In this document: piece after piece, positions 25,303 through 34,937 of the stretch
Position numbering within the stretch: the stretch's first letter is position 1
How the letters are laid out: each line of letters opens with the position of its first letter
NCBI RefSeq assembly: GCF_014650555.1
Contig: NZ_BMVE01000004.1
Span: 310,001-374,000 of the forward strand
Source: Streptomyces goshikiensis
GTDB taxonomy: Bacteria > Actinomycetota > Actinomycetes > Streptomycetales > Streptomycetaceae
DNA: 64,000 nt
Reading direction: 5' to 3'
Notes under the pieces: generated by a model
Database searches by the model: none
What the model was told of the DNA's origin: nothing
The model's input: the letters and a program-made list of their open reading frames with translations, nothing else
Translations under genes and position numbers: made by a program

Positions 25303-26220
25303 TTACGCGACGATCCAGTCGCTCGTGGCGATCACCGGCCGTACGCCGTCCCGGTGGATCGTGCCCTCGATCAGGCCGTACATCCGGTCCGCCGCGAAGT
25401 ACACCTCGTTGTCGTTCTTCAGGCCGAAGGGCTCCAGGTCGACGAGGAAGTGGTGCTTGTTGGGGAGGTTGAGGCGCACCTCGTTGACCCTGGGGCAGTG
25501 GTCCAGGACCCGCTCGGCCATCTGGTTCAGGGTCTGCTGGAGCGAGTAGGAGTACGTCTCCGCGAACGCCTCCAGCATGTTCTTGCGGACCTTCCCGTAC
25601 GCCCGGTCCCAGTCGTACGAGGTGTCCTCCGCGGCGAGCGCCGAGTGCGCCCAGCGCGCGGTGACCTTGGTCGCCAGGATGCGGTCGTACGCCTCCTGGA
25701 GCGTCGTGTACCCGTCCTTGATGTACCCGTGGAACTCGGAGTTCGTCGAGTTCATCACCGTCAGGTCCTTCAGCCCCGAGATGACCTGGAGGCCGGTCGT
25801 CTCGCTGTAGGTGATCTGCGCGGTGCGCACCTCCTGGCCCTTGCGGACGAAGGAGTGCTGCTCCTTGCGCGTGGGGACCGGGATGCGGTCCCACACGTAC
25901 TCCTCGATGCGGATCTGCGCCTCGCGGATCGGCGCCTGCGAGGAGACGAAGTGCCTGGCCAGCAGGATGCCGAAGGCCTCGGGGGAGTCGATGCCGTGCT
26001 CCTTGCCGAAGGCGTACACCGTGTTCTTGGTGGTGTCGGTCGGCAGGCAGTTGGCGTTGTCGCCGGTCAGGTGCACGTCGCGGAACTCGCCGCGGAGCGC
26101 GACGGAGACGTTGAGGTCGCGGATCTCGTGCCACGAACCGTCGCCGCCCTTGCGGGTGACCTTGACGATGCGGTTCTCGGCCTTGCCGTACTGGTTCTGG
26201 GCCAGGACGTGCTTGCTCAT
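25303..26220 (-). CDS. urate oxidase (uricase)
   Basis: 305 residues. It oxidises urate to 5-hydroxyisourate in purine degradation, without cofactor. Motifs: QNQYGKAENRIVKVTR at the N-terminus, GDNANCLPTDTTKNTVYAFG with the catalytic Thr, LTVMNSTNSEFHGYIKD, and NLPNKHHFLVDLEPFGL. It begins after GAAGGAAG. The other genes of ureide catabolism are not adjacent. A GTTC-TCGG-GAAC inverted repeat at 26236-26247, just upstream, could be an operator. Confidence 0.97.
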   Translation of the reverse strand: MSKHVLAQNQYGKAENRIVKVTRKGGDGSWHEIRDLNVSVALRGEFRDVHLTGDNANCLPTDTTKNTVYAFGKEHGIDSPEAFGILLARHFVSSQAPIREAQIRIEEYVWDRIPVPTRKEQHSFVRKGQEVRTAQITYSETTGLQVISGLKDLTVMNSTNSEFHGYIKDGYTTLQEAYDRILATKVTARWAHSALAAEDTSYDWDRAYGKVRKNMLEAFAETYSYSLQQTLNQMAERVLDHCPRVNEVRLNLPNKHHFLVDLEPFGLKNDNEVYFAADRMYGLIEGTIHRDGVRPVIATSDWIVA

Positions 26221-26489
26221 GGTGTCTTCCTTCGGGTTCTCGGGAACACGGAGTCCGGTCGTTCGGATCCCGTACGCCCGGCGTCCAGCGCCCGCCCGTG
26301 AGAAGGACGTCCCGCTCCCCGCCGTTCGGCCCCCTCCGGGGGCCGCCCCGGGACTGACGTGCATCCCGGTCCGTAGGTGCTGCTCGGTACCGCTCCACGG
26401 ATTGCAGCACGCGCGGGGCGCGATCTCCCCCGCACGGAACATCCGAATACCCGCACCCGCGGCTTGGGCGACCGCACAGAGCGGCCCGG

Positions 26490-27842
26490 TCAGACCACGT
26501 GCGCGTCCGCGGCCGTCAGGGCCCCGTCGAGGATCTCCAGGCCCTTGGCGACGTCCTGCGGCGTGATGGTGCAGGCCGGCGCGACGTGCAGGCGGTTCCC
26601 GGCGACCAGCGGCCACAGGCCGCCCTTCTTGCAGGCGGCCGCGAACTCCGCCATCGGCGCGTTGTCGGCGCCCGCCGCGTTGTACGGGACGAGCGGCTCG
26701 CGCGTCTCCCGGTTCCGTACGAGCTCCAGCGCCCAGAACGTGCCGAGCCCCCGGACCTCGCCGACCGAGGGGTGGCGCTCCGCGAGCGCGCGCAGGCCCG
26801 GACCCAGCAGTTCCGCGCCGGTGCGGGCGGACTGGGCGACGACGCCCTCCTCCTCCATCACGTTGATCGTCGCGACGGCGGCGGCGCAGGCCAGTACGTG
26901 CCCGGAGTACGTGAGCCCGCCCGGGTAGGGCCGCCGGGCGAAGGTCTCGGCGATGGCGGCCGAGATGGCGACGCCCCCGAGCGGGACGTATCCGCTGGTC
27001 ACGCCCTTGGCGAAGCAGATGAGGTCGGGGGTGACCTCCCAGTTGTCGGCGGCGAACCAGGTGCCGGTGCGCCCGAAGCCGACCATGACCTCGTCCAGGA
27101 CGAAGACGATCCCGAAGCGGTCGCAGAGCTCGCGGACCCCCGCCAGATAGCCGGCCGGGGGCACGAGCACGCCCGGGGCCCCGCCGACGGTCTCCAGGAT
27201 GATCGCGGCGATGGACTGAGGGCCCTCGAAGACGATGGTGTCTTCGAGGTGGGTGAGGGCGCGGGCGCACTCCTCGGCCTCGGTGGTGGCGTGGAAGGGC
27301 GAGCGGTACAGGTACGGGCCCCAGAAGCGGACGACCCCGGCGGTCGCGGTGTCGTTGCCGAAGCGGCGGGCGTCGCCGGTCAGGTTGATCGCGGTGGACG
27401 TGGCGCCGTGGTACGAGCGGTACGCGGAGAGCACCTTGGGGCGGCCGGTGTGCAGGCGGGCCATGCGGACGGCGTTCTCGACGGCCTCGGCGCCGGCGTT
27501 GGTGAAGAAGATCTTGTCGAGGTCGCCGGGGGTGCGTTCGGCGATCAGCCGGGCGGCCTCGGAGCGGACGTCCACGGCGAAGCCGGGGGCGACGGTGCAC
27601 AGCTTCCCGGCCTGCTCCGCGATGGCCGCGGCGACCTTGGGGTGCTGGTAGCCGATGTTCGTGTAGACGAGGGCGCTGGAGAAGTCGAGGTAGCGCTTGC
27701 CTTCGTAGTCCCAGAAGTACGAACCTGCGGCCCCGGCCACGGCGAGCGGGTCGATGAGCTCCTGGGCCGACCAGGAGTGGAAGACATGCTTGCGGTCGGC
27801 GTCTTTGACGCCGGCGAGGGAGGCAGCGGCTTCTGCGTTCAT
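26490..27842 (-). CDS. class III PLP-dependent aminotransferase
   Basis: 450 residues. It is a subgroup-III aminotransferase using pyridoxal phosphate: SWSAQELIDPLAVAGAAGSY, FFTNAGAEAVENAVRMAR, YRSYHGATSTAI, the PLP-contact LDEVMVGFGRTGTWF and the Schiff-base lysine in DLICFAKGVTSGYVPLGG. This type, beginning with KHVFHSWSAQ, is often named aspartate or beta-alanine/taurine-pyruvate aminotransferase; the amino donor is uncertain. The ATG at 27842 lacks a clear ribosome binding site. Upstream is a strong palindrome. The urate oxidase gene follows on the same strand after 270 bp. Confidence 0.9.
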   Translation of the reverse strand: MNAEAAASLAGVKDADRKHVFHSWSAQELIDPLAVAGAAGSYFWDYEGKRYLDFSSALVYTNIGYQHPKVAAAIAEQAGKLCTVAPGFAVDVRSEAARLIAERTPGDLDKIFFTNAGAEAVENAVRMARLHTGRPKVLSAYRSYHGATSTAINLTGDARRFGNDTATAGVVRFWGPYLYRSPFHATTEAEECARALTHLEDTIVFEGPQSIAAIILETVGGAPGVLVPPAGYLAGVRELCDRFGIVFVLDEVMVGFGRTGTWFAADNWEVTPDLICFAKGVTSGYVPLGGVAISAAIAETFARRPYPGGLTYSGHVLACAAAVATINVMEEEGVVAQSARTGAELLGPGLRALAERHPSVGEVRGLGTFWALELVRNRETREPLVPYNAAGADNAPMAEFAAACKKGGLWPLVAGNRLHVAPACTITPQDVAKGLEILDGALTAADAHVV

Positions 27843-27856
27843 ATGCTGAGGATAAT

Positions 27857-27873
27857 TGTCCAATATGTGGACA
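27857..27873. promoter_or_regulatory. TGTCCA-N5-TGGACA operator candidate
   Basis: Perfect inverted repeat TGTCCAATATGTGGACA in an AT-rich patch ending 14 bp before the aminotransferase start. Its form (6-bp arms, 5-bp spacer) fits a GntR, Lrp or similar dimeric repressor. It may overlap the promoter, so repression is likely. Confidence 0.5.
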
Positions 27874-28039
27874 GCGGGCGGGCGGGACGACGGCCGCGCG
27901 GCGCCGACCTGACGGATCCCGCGATCCCGGTTGGCGAAGGCCCGCGGGGGCGTCCTAGCGTCGCGCAGGAGCCGCGCCCGGCTTCTCCCCGCCGCCACGA
28001 GGGGAGCGGCGGAGAGGAGCCCCGCGCGCTCGCGTCAGG

Positions 28040-28918
28040 TCAGCGGTGCGCCACCGGAGCGGCGGCGCCCGCCTCCGCGCTCTCAGCGGCCTCGGAGTCC
28101 GGTTCCGGCGGGTCCTCGTGCTCCGGGTCGGTGAGCAGACCGGTGCGCAGCCGCGCCAGCGTCCGGCTGAGCAGCCGGGAGACGTGCATCTGGGACAGCC
28201 CCAGCCGGTCGCCGATCTCGGCCTGCGTCAGCTCCTGCCCGAACCGCAGCGAGAGCAGGGTGCGCTCGCGGTCGGGCAGGGCGGCCAGGATCGGCTTGAG
28301 GGACTCCAGGCACTCGATCCGGTCGTACGCGGGCTCCTCCTCGCCGATCGCGGGCGCGCCCGAGTACGAGGCGAGGTCGCCCTCCTCCTGGGAGGGCGCG
28401 TCCAGGGAGCGCGCGGAGTAGCCGTGCGCCGCCTTCTGGCCCTCGGCGAGCTCCTCGGGGCTCACGTGCAGCCGCCCGGCCAGCTCGACGTCCGACGGGG
28501 GACGGCCGAGGTCCTGTTCCAGGGCGTCGTGCGCCTTGGCGGCGTCGATCCGCAGCTCCTGGAGCCTGCGGGGGACCTTGACGGCCCAGCTGGTGTCGCG
28601 GAAGAACCTCTTGATCTCGCCGGTGATCGTGGGCATCGCGAACGAGGTGAATTCCACCCCGCGGCCGGGGTCGAACCGGTTGATGGCCTTGATCAGGCCG
28701 ATCGTCCCGACCTGGACTATGTCCTCCATCGGCTCGCTCCGCGCGCGGAACCGGCGGGCGGCGTAGCGCACGAGGCTGAGGTTGAGCTCGACGAGGGTGT
28801 TGCGGACGTACGAGTACTCCGGCGAGCCCTCGTGCAGCTCGGCGAGTCTGCGGAACAGAGTCGCGGACAGGGCCCTGGCTTCGCCGGTGTCGACGGCTGT
28901 GAGGTCTGTTCGGTTCAT
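28040..28918 (-). CDS. RNA polymerase sigma factor, SigB/SigF/SigG subfamily
   Basis: 292 residues. Region 2 is LVRYAARRFRARSEPMEDIVQVGTIGLIKA (positions about 50-80), with the core-binding and -10 recognition helices continuing in INRFDPGRGVEFTSFAMPTI. Region 3 includes GRPPSDVELAGRLHVSPEEL. Region 4 has a LSLRFGQELTQAEIGDRLGL-type helix-turn-helix and SQMHVSRLLSRTL. The tail is Glu/Pro/Ala-rich. Such factors direct stress or developmental genes in Streptomyces and are held by anti-sigma kinases, which are not encoded next to it. The start follows GGAGGAGCG. Confidence 0.95.
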   Translation of the reverse strand: MNRTDLTAVDTGEARALSATLFRRLAELHEGSPEYSYVRNTLVELNLSLVRYAARRFRARSEPMEDIVQVGTIGLIKAINRFDPGRGVEFTSFAMPTITGEIKRFFRDTSWAVKVPRRLQELRIDAAKAHDALEQDLGRPPSDVELAGRLHVSPEELAEGQKAAHGYSARSLDAPSQEEGDLASYSGAPAIGEEEPAYDRIECLESLKPILAALPDRERTLLSLRFGQELTQAEIGDRLGLSQMHVSRLLSRTLARLRTGLLTDPEHEDPPEPDSEAAESAEAGAAAPVAHR

Positions 28919-29315
28919 CGCTCTGCGCTCCTCCGACGGGTGGTCCCGGGCTGGGGCCGTCGTCGCGCTGTCCAGGGGGATATACCCGGCCTGGCCCCGC
29001 CGTACCCGGCCGGATTCCGAGGCGGACCCCGCCGGGGGTGCGTTCGCGCAGGTCAGACGCCGTTCCCACGGTCTGGCGGACCGCCTCCGCGAGGCGGCTC
29101 ACCGCTGCGAGGCGGGCCGCGATCCGCGGCAGCGGCCAGAGCCGGACGCCGGCCGAGGGCTCGGGCCGTCACCGCCGCCCGCGGGCCCCGGACGGGCCGC
29201 GCGCCCGGTCCCCGCACGGCCCCGGGGGCGTCCGGTGGCGATCTTGCATGCTCGCTGCGATGGTGATCCCGTCGGCTGACGCCCAAGCGAGGAAACGAGC
29301 GGCAGGAGTGCAGCG
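28919..29315. other. 397-bp intergenic region without a supported gene
   Basis: It lies between the divergent sigma-factor and SHOCT genes and must hold both promoters. The only reading frames across it are Arg/Pro/Gly-rich and lack ribosome binding sites. The last 60 bp are less GC-rich and end with GGCAGGAG before the SHOCT start. Confidence 0.6.
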
Positions 29316-29723
29316 ATGGACAGTTCTGTCTATCTGGCCTACGACTACCCGGTACTGGGTGCGTTCTGGACCGTGATGTGGATCTTCCTCTGGGTCCTGT
29401 GGTTGATCCTGTTGTTCCGGATCATCGTGGACATCTTCCGCGACCACGAGATGAACGGCTGGATCAAGGCGCTCTGGCTCCTGTTCATCATCCTCATCCC
29501 CTTCCTCGGCGCACTGGTCTACGTGATCGTCCGGGGCCGGGACATGGGCAAGCGGGAGTTCAAGCAGGCGCAGGAACAGCAGCAGGCCTTCAACTCCTAC
29601 ATCCGCGAGACGGCCAAGTCCGCTTCGCCGACCGAGGAGCTGGAGCGGCTCTCGCAGCTCAAGGCGAAGGGCGTGCTCACCGAGGAGGAGTTCCAGCAGG
29701 CCAAGCAGAAGCTGCTCGCCTGA
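29316..29723 (+). CDS. PLDc_N and SHOCT domain membrane protein
   Basis: 135 residues. Two helices (LGAFWTVMWIFLWVLWLILL and IKALWLLFIILIPFLGALVY) form a phospholipase D-nuclease N-terminal domain with the linking motif IIVDIFRDHEMNGW. The C-terminal SHOCT helix pair is EELERLSQLKAKGVLTEEEF, then QQAKQKLLA. SHOCT tails mediate oligomerisation. Cytoplasmic-membrane protein of unknown role. Start supported by GGCAGGAG. Confidence 0.9.
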   Translation: MDSSVYLAYDYPVLGAFWTVMWIFLWVLWLILLFRIIVDIFRDHEMNGWIKALWLLFIILIPFLGALVYVIVRGRDMGKREFKQAQEQQQAFNSYIRETAKSASPTEELERLSQLKAKGVLTEEEFQQAKQKLLA

Positions 29724-29726
29724 CCG

Positions 29727-29783
29727 GTACGGCCCGGGCCGGTCCGGATGCCCCCCGGCACCCGGACCGGCCCCGGGCCGTAC
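29727..29783. terminator. bidirectional terminator hairpin
   Basis: A 21-22-bp stem with a single bulge: 29727-29747 pairs with 29762-29783, loop of 14 nt. It lies between the convergent SHOCT gene (stop at 29723) and the LLM gene (stop at 29812). It also marks the left border of the biosynthetic region. Confidence 0.85.
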
Positions 29784-29811
29784 CCCCGGGCGCGCCGCGC
29801 CCGCCGCGCGC

Positions 29812-30888
29812 TCAGTCGCGGGGCACCGCCGGGTGGACGGGGGCGTCGGGAACGCCCGGGCGCCGGATGGACTCCATCTCCTTGCGCAGCACCGGGACCA
29901 CCTCGGTGCCCAGGATCTCGATCTGCTCCAGCGCCGCCTCCAGCGGCATCCCGCCGTGGTCCACGTGGAAGAGCTGGCGCTGGTAGTCCCCGTAGATCTC
30001 GCGGAACTCCAGCGTCTTCTCGATGGCGTGCTGCGGACTGCCGACGGTCAGCGGGGTCCGCGCGGCGACCTCCTCCAGGGCGGGACCGCCGCCGTAGACG
30101 GGGGAGTTGTTGTAGTACGGGCGGAACCCGTTGATCGCGTCCTGCGAGCGCGGCTTGATGAACGTCTGGCCGCCGAGGCCCACGACGGCCTGCTCCGGGG
30201 CGCCGTGCCCGTGGTGTGCGTACCGCTCGCGGTAGAACTCGACCAGTGGCTTGTAGTGGCCGGTGGGCGCGAAGATGTTGTTGACGAAGAACCCGTCCCC
30301 GTAGAAGGCGGCCTTCTCGGCGACCTCCGGCGAGCGCACCGAACCGTGCCAGACGAAGGGCGGTACGCCGTCCAGCGGGCGCGGCGTGGACGTGAAGTTC
30401 TGCAACGGCGTGCGGAACTCGCCCTGCCAGGTCACCCGCTCCCGCCGCCACAGGGTGTGCAGGAGCGCGTAGTTCTCGGCGGCGAGCGGGATCGCGTCGC
30501 GGTGGTCCTGCCCGAACCAGGGGTAGACGGACGGCGTGTTGCCGCGGCCCGTCATCAGGTCCAGCCGGCCCTCGGCCAGGTGCTGGACCAGCGCGTAGTC
30601 CTCGGCGATCTTCACCGGGTCGTTGGTGGTGATCAGGGTCGTGGAGGTGGACAGGAGCAGCCGCTCCGTGCGCGCCGCGAGGTTCGCGAGGAGCACGGGA
30701 GGGGCCGAGGGCACGAACGGCGGGTTGTGGTGCTCGCCGGTCGCGAAGACGTCGAGCCCGACCTCCTCCGCCTTCAGGGCCATCGCGGTCATCATGCGGA
30801 TGCGCTCGTTCTCGGTCGGCCTGCGGCCGCTGACCGGATCGACCGTGACGTCCCCGATCGTGAAGATGCCGAACTGTACTGCCGTCAT
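29812..30888 (-). CDS. LLM class flavin-dependent monooxygenase
   Basis: 358 residues, bacterial-luciferase-like TIM barrel. It shows VQFGIFTIGDVTVDPVSGR, EVGLDVFATGEHHNPPF, the conserved DLMTGRGNTPSVYPWFGQD and PFVWHGSVRSPEVAEKAAF. The length is usual. Such enzymes use FMNH2 or F420 to oxidise small organic or carrier-bound substrates. It lies 69 bp downstream of the aroB-aroQ fusion on the same strand, probably the last gene of that operon, so it may tailor the aromatic product. The start follows AGGAGAACAGGAACAGGCA. Confidence 0.88.
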   Translation of the reverse strand: MTAVQFGIFTIGDVTVDPVSGRRPTENERIRMMTAMALKAEEVGLDVFATGEHHNPPFVPSAPPVLLANLAARTERLLLSTSTTLITTNDPVKIAEDYALVQHLAEGRLDLMTGRGNTPSVYPWFGQDHRDAIPLAAENYALLHTLWRRERVTWQGEFRTPLQNFTSTPRPLDGVPPFVWHGSVRSPEVAEKAAFYGDGFFVNNIFAPTGHYKPLVEFYRERYAHHGHGAPEQAVVGLGGQTFIKPRSQDAINGFRPYYNNSPVYGGGPALEEVAARTPLTVGSPQHAIEKTLEFREIYGDYQRQLFHVDHGGMPLEAALEQIEILGTEVVPVLRKEMESIRRPGVPDAPVHPAVPRD

Positions 30889-30957
30889 TGCCTGTTCCTG
30901 TTCTCCTGCGGCGAGGTGCGGTGAGGTGCGGTGGGGGTGGGTGCGGGCGTGCGGCGG

Positions 30958-32526
30958 TCAGCCCGCCGCGATCGCGTGCAGGGCCAGCCGGTACGAGCCG
31001 ATGCCCAGCCCGGCGATGGTGCCGCCGGCGACGGCGGAGACCACCGAGTGGTGCCGGAACGGCTCGCGGGCGTGCGGCTGGGAGAGGTGGACCTCGATCA
31101 GCTGCGCCGTGCGCTGCGCCACCGCGTCCCGCACCGCGTACGAGTAGTGGGTGAACGCCGCCGGGTTCAGTACGACGGGCACCTCGCGGTCCGCCGCCTC
31201 GTGGAGCCAGCGCACCAGCTGGCCCTCGTCGTCGGTCTGGCGCACGTCCACGTCGAGCCCGAGTTCCCTGCCCAGGGTCCGGCACTCCTCGACGAGTCCC
31301 GCGTACGTGGTGGTCCCGTAGATCCCCGGTTCGCGCGAGCCGAGGCGGCCCAGGTTGGGGCCGTTGAGGACCAGTACCGGCCGGGGATCCGGGGCGGCTG
31401 CGCCGGTGTGCGGCAGGGCGATCGCCGCGTGGGCGGCCGCCAGCAGCTCGGGCGCCGGGTCCGCGAGGACGGCGGGCCGGCCGGTCCCGTCGAGGACGAT
31501 GAAGCGGAGCGTGGCGCCGCGCGTCTTCTTGTCCAGCCGCATGGTGTCCAGCAGCGCCGCCCAGCGGTCGCCCCGGTAGCCGGTGGGCAGGCCCACCGAG
31601 CTCAGGACCTCGCGGTGGCGCCGCACCTCGTCGGCCGACAGCCGGCCGTCCAGACGGGCGAGTTCGGCGGCGAAGACCAGGCCCACCGCGACGGCCTCGC
31701 CGTGCCGCCAGGTGTAGCCCTCGTTCTTCTCGATGGCGTGCGCCAGGGTGTGGCCGTAGTTGAGGACCTCGCGCGGGCCGGCCTCCCTGAGGTCGCCCGA
31801 GACCACGTCGGCCTTGACCCGGACGGACCGCACGATCAGCTCGGCGAGGTGGGTCCCGGAGGGGGTGCGCGCGCCCGCCGGGTCGGCCTCGATCAGGTCG
31901 AGGATCACCGGGTCGGCGATGAAGCCCGCCTTGATGATCTCGGCGAGGCCGCTGACGTGGTCGTCCTCGGGCAGCGTGTCCAGCGCCGCGAGGTCGCAGA
32001 GCACCCCGGCCGGCGGGTGGAAGGCGCCGACGAGGTTCTTGCCCTCGGCGGTGTTGATGCCGGTCTTCCCGCCGACCGCCGCGTCCACCATGGCCAGCAC
32101 GGTCGTCGGGACGGCGATCCAGCGCACCCCGCGCAGCCAGGACGCCGCGACGAAGCCCGCCAGGTCGGTGGTCGCCCCGCCGCCCACGCCGATCACCACG
32201 TCGGTACGGGTGAACCCGGCGCGGCCGAGCGCCTCCCAGCAGTCCGCCGCCACCGCGGCGGTCTTCGCCGCCTCGGCGTCCGGGACCCGCAGGGCGAGCG
32301 TCTCGTAGCCGAGCTCCTCGGCCCGGGCGCGCAGCGCGTCGGCGGTGTCCGTCAGCGCCCGCGGGTGCAGGATCGCGACGCGGCGGGCGCGCGGCCCGAT
32401 CAGCCGGTGCAGCCCGTCCCGGTCGGCGAGGACTCCCCGGCCGACCAGCACCTCGTAGGGCTCGGTGCCCGGGCCGGCGCCGACCCGGACGCGTGTCGTG
32501 CTCCGCTGCCCGGTGGGGCCGCTCAT
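30958..32526 (-). CDS. aroB-aroQ: fused 3-dehydroquinate synthase / type II 3-dehydroquinate dehydratase
   Basis: 522 residues in one frame. Residues 1-370 are Aro[52 protein letters not shown] and [10 protein letters not shown]. After a short linker (about 371-382) comes a complete Aro[21 protein letters not shown] with the loop Arg and catalytic Tyr, NPAAFTHYS and [15 protein letters not shown] with the active-site His. One polypeptide would therefore convert DAHP to 3-dehydroshikimate. AroQ is normally a separate protein of about 145 residues. The ATG overlaps the aroK stop by 4 nt, so translation is coupled. Confidence 0.93.
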   Translation of the reverse strand: MSGPTGQRSTTRVRVGAGPGTEPYEVLVGRGVLADRDGLHRLIGPRARRVAILHPRALTDTADALRARAEELGYETLALRVPDAEAAKTAAVAADCWEALGRAGFTRTDVVIGVGGGATTDLAGFVAASWLRGVRWIAVPTTVLAMVDAAVGGKTGINTAEGKNLVGAFHPPAGVLCDLAALDTLPEDDHVSGLAEIIKAGFIADPVILDLIEADPAGARTPSGTHLAELIVRSVRVKADVVSGDLREAGPREVLNYGHTLAHAIEKNEGYTWRHGEAVAVGLVFAAELARLDGRLSADEVRRHREVLSSVGLPTGYRGDRWAALLDTMRLDKKTRGATLRFIVLDGTGRPAVLADPAPELLAAAHAAIALPHTGAAAPDPRPVLVLNGPNLGRLGSREPGIYGTTTYAGLVEECRTLGRELGLDVDVRQTDDEGQLVRWLHEAADREVPVVLNPAAFTHYSYAVRDAVAQRTAQLIEVHLSQPHAREPFRHHSVVSAVAGGTIAGLGIGSYRLALHAIAAG

Positions 32527-33056
32527 GCCGTCACTCCTCCTTCGGTGTCCACTGCCACGGCCGCCGCGACGGTCCGTGCGACCTGCTCGGGGGTGCGCCC
32601 GTCCGTCCGTACGACGAACCGCGCGACCTCCAGGTACAGCGCGCGGCGCTCGTCCTGGAGCTCCTGCCAGCGCCGCTCGGGGTCCGCCGCCAGCAGCGGG
32701 CGGCCGGTGTCCGAGCCGATCCGCCGCATGGCCTCCGCGAGGTCCACGTCGAGGAAGATCACCGGCAGCCCGGCCAGCAGGGCGCGGCTGCCCCCGTGCC
32801 CGACGGCTCCGCCGCCGAGGGCGAGGACCCCCGGGAACCCGGCGACGGCGCGGGCCACCGCCTCGTGTTCCAGCTCGCGGAAGCGCGGCTCGCCGTCCTC
32901 GGTGACGATCTCGGCGACCGAGCGGCCGGTCCGGTGCACCACGTCCTGGTCGGTGTCGAGGAAGGGGACGCCGAGGCGTTCGGCGAGCAGCGCGCCCACC
33001 GTGGACTTGCCGACGCCCATCGGGCCGACCAGGACGATCAGCGGGCCTCGGTTCAC
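32523..33056 (-). CDS. aroK: shikimate kinase
   Basis: 177 residues. The P-loop is [20 protein letters not shown], shikimate-binding [13 protein letters not shown], and [17 protein letters not shown] further on. It phosphorylates shikimate at O3. It is within an operon, overlapping aroC (4 nt, GTGA) and the aroB-aroQ fusion (4 nt, ATGA). It is a second copy if the host has the usual housekeeping gene elsewhere, which cannot be seen here. Confidence 0.95.
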   Translation of the reverse strand: MNRGPLIVLVGPMGVGKSTVGALLAERLGVPFLDTDQDVVHRTGRSVAEIVTEDGEPRFRELEHEAVARAVAGFPGVLALGGGAVGHGGSRALLAGLPVIFLDVDLAEAMRRIGSDTGRPLLAADPERRWQELQDERRALYLEVARFVVRTDGRTPEQVARTVAAAVAVDTEGGVTA

Positions 33057-34240
33057 CGGATGCGCAGGTGTTCGAGGTAGGAGCGGACGTTGCGGCGGGT
33101 CTCCCCGACCGAGTCGCCGCCGAACTTCTCGATCACGGCGTCGGCCAGTACGAGGGCGACCATGGCCTCGGCGACGATGCCGGCGGCCGGGACGGCGCAG
33201 ACGTCGGAGCGCTGGTGGTGGGCGGCAGCCGCCTCGCCGGTCACGACGTCCACGGTCGCGAGGGCCTTCGGCACGGTCGCGATGGGCTTCATCGCGGCCC
33301 GCACGCGCAGCAGTTCACCGGTGGTCAGACCGCCCTCGGTACCGCCGGAGCGGCCGGAGGTCCGCCGGATCCCCTCGGGGGTGGAGACGATCTCGTCATG
33401 CGCCCGCGAACCGGGGACGCGGGCCAGCCCGAAGCCGTCGCCGACCTCGACGCCCTTGATCGCCTGGATGCCCATCAGCGCAGCGGCCAGCCGGGCGTCC
33501 AGTCGCCGGTCCCAGTGGACGTGCGAGCCGAGGCCGACGGGGAGTCCGTACGCCAGCACCTCCACCACGCCGCCGAGGGTGTCGCCGTCCTTGTGGGCCT
33601 GGTCGATCTCCGCGACCATCGCCTTCGACGCGTCGGCGTCCAGGCAGCGCACCGGATCCGCATCCAGGGCCTCCACATCGGCGGGGGTGGGGTAGACGCC
33701 GTACGGGGCCTTCGCGGCGGCCAGCTCGACCACGTGCGAGACGATCTCGACGCCCGCGACCTCCTTCAGGAAGGACCGGGCCACCGCGCCCAGGGCCACC
33801 CGGGCCGCGGTCTCGCGGGCGCTGGCGCGCTCCAGGACCGGGCGGGCCTCGTCGAAGCCGTACTTCTGCATCCCGGCGAGGTCGGCGTGACCGGGTCGCG
33901 GGCGCGTCAGCGGGGCGTTGCGGCCGGTGTCCTTGAGCAGCGAGGGGTCGACCGGGTCGGCCGACATCACGGTCTCCCACTTCGGCCACTCGCTGTTGCC
34001 CACGGTGACCGCGACGGGGGAGCCGAGGGAGAGCCCGTGCCGGACCCCGCCCTGGAAGGTGACGACGTCCTGCTCGAACTTCATCCGGGCACCGCGGCCG
34101 TAGCCGAGCCGGCGCCGGGCCAGGTGGCCGGCCACCAGCTCGGTGGTGACCGGGACCCCGGCCGGAAGCCCCTCCAGGACGGCGACCAGCGCCGGCCCGT
34201 GGGACTCTCCGGCGGTCAGCCAACGCAACCTGCTCAGCAC
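33053..34240 (-). CDS. aroC: chorismate synthase
   Basis: 395 residues. It is FMN-dependent and releases phosphate from EPSP to give chorismate. N-terminal [73 protein letters not shown] and [14 protein letters not shown] are family signatures. GTG start at 34240 with AAGGAG. It is 19 bp downstream of an SDR-like gene and coupled to aroK. Confidence 0.97.
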   Translation of the reverse strand: MLSRLRWLTAGESHGPALVAVLEGLPAGVPVTTELVAGHLARRRLGYGRGARMKFEQDVVTFQGGVRHGLSLGSPVAVTVGNSEWPKWETVMSADPVDPSLLKDTGRNAPLTRPRPGHADLAGMQKYGFDEARPVLERASARETAARVALGAVARSFLKEVAGVEIVSHVVELAAAKAPYGVYPTPADVEALDADPVRCLDADASKAMVAEIDQAHKDGDTLGGVVEVLAYGLPVGLGSHVHWDRRLDARLAAALMGIQAIKGVEVGDGFGLARVPGSRAHDEIVSTPEGIRRTSGRSGGTEGGLTTGELLRVRAAMKPIATVPKALATVDVVTGEAAAAHHQRSDVCAVPAAGIVAEAMVALVLADAVIEKFGGDSVGETRRNVRSYLEHLRIR

Positions 34241-34259
34241 TTCGCACAGCTCCTTGTCG

Positions 34260-34937
34260 TCAGTCGTTCTCGTCGGCGCACAGCAGCAGCACCTGCTCCG
34301 CGAGCTCCTTGTCGGAGCCGGAGCCGGAGCCGGAGCCGGTCCGGGAGCCGGCCAGGGAGATCCGGACGCCCAGCGCCGCGGACTCGTGGGCGGCGGTGGC
34401 GGTCAGCGTGGCCAGCGCTGCCGAGTAACCGGCGTACGCACCCGGGCCGATGAGCCGCTCGGTGCACGCCGTGGCGCGGACGGTGTTCACGATGACGCCG
34501 CGGCCGAGCGCCGTCATCGGGGCGAGCTCGTGCCGCATCGCCGTGAACAGGCCGGTGAGGTGGGCGGCGAAGGCCGCCGCCCAGTCGACCTCGACGCGCC
34601 CGGTCCCGGTCTCGGTGCCGTTGCCGGGGTCCCGCGGACCGGTGACGCTCGCGTCGTTGAACACGAAGTCCGGGACGCCGAACCGCTCCACCGCCGCCGC
34701 CACCATCCGGGCGGCGGCGTCCGAGCCGTCGCGCACCACGTCCGCCACGACGGAAGCCGCCTGCCCGCCCGCGTCACGGACCAGCAGGGCCGTCCCGGCC
34801 AGCCGCTCGCCGTCCGGTCCGGCGACGAGCACGGCCGCGCCCTCGCGGGCGAACGCGAGCGCCGTGGCCCGGCTGACGCCGTCACCGGGGCCGCAGACCA
34901 GCGCGACCCGGCCGGCGAAACGTCCGGTGGCCGTCAC
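34260..34937 (-). CDS. SDR-like protein with an eroded active site
   Basis: 225 residues with a Rossmann fold. The N-terminus reads [20 protein letters not shown], so the usual TGxxxGIG cofactor motif is altered to CGPGDGVS. Active SDRs have a YxxxK catalytic pair; here the equivalent segment is [15 protein letters not shown], with Leu at the Lys position. The normal Ser-Tyr-Lys triad is therefore incomplete. A Gly-Ser repeat ([13 protein letters not shown]) replaces the substrate-loop region near the C-terminus. The GTG start overlaps the stop of the upstream monooxygenase by 4 nt. It is probably a non-catalytic or unusual family member. Confidence 0.75.
   Translation of the reverse strand: MTATGRFAGRVALVCGPGDGVSRATALAFAREGAAVLVAGPDGERLAGTALLVRDAGGQAASVVADVVRDGSDAAARMVAAAVERFGVPDFVFNDASVTGPRDPGNGTETGTGRVEVDWAAAFAAHLTGLFTAMRHELAPMTALGRGVIVNTVRATACTERLIGPGAYAGYSAALATLTATAAHESAALGVRISLAGSRTGSGSGSGSDKELAEQVLLLCADEND

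Noticed and set aside
29053..29286. 77-codon minus-strand frame in the 28.9-29.3 kb gap
   Set aside because: Arg/Pro/Gly-rich, no ribosome binding site, no homologue features.
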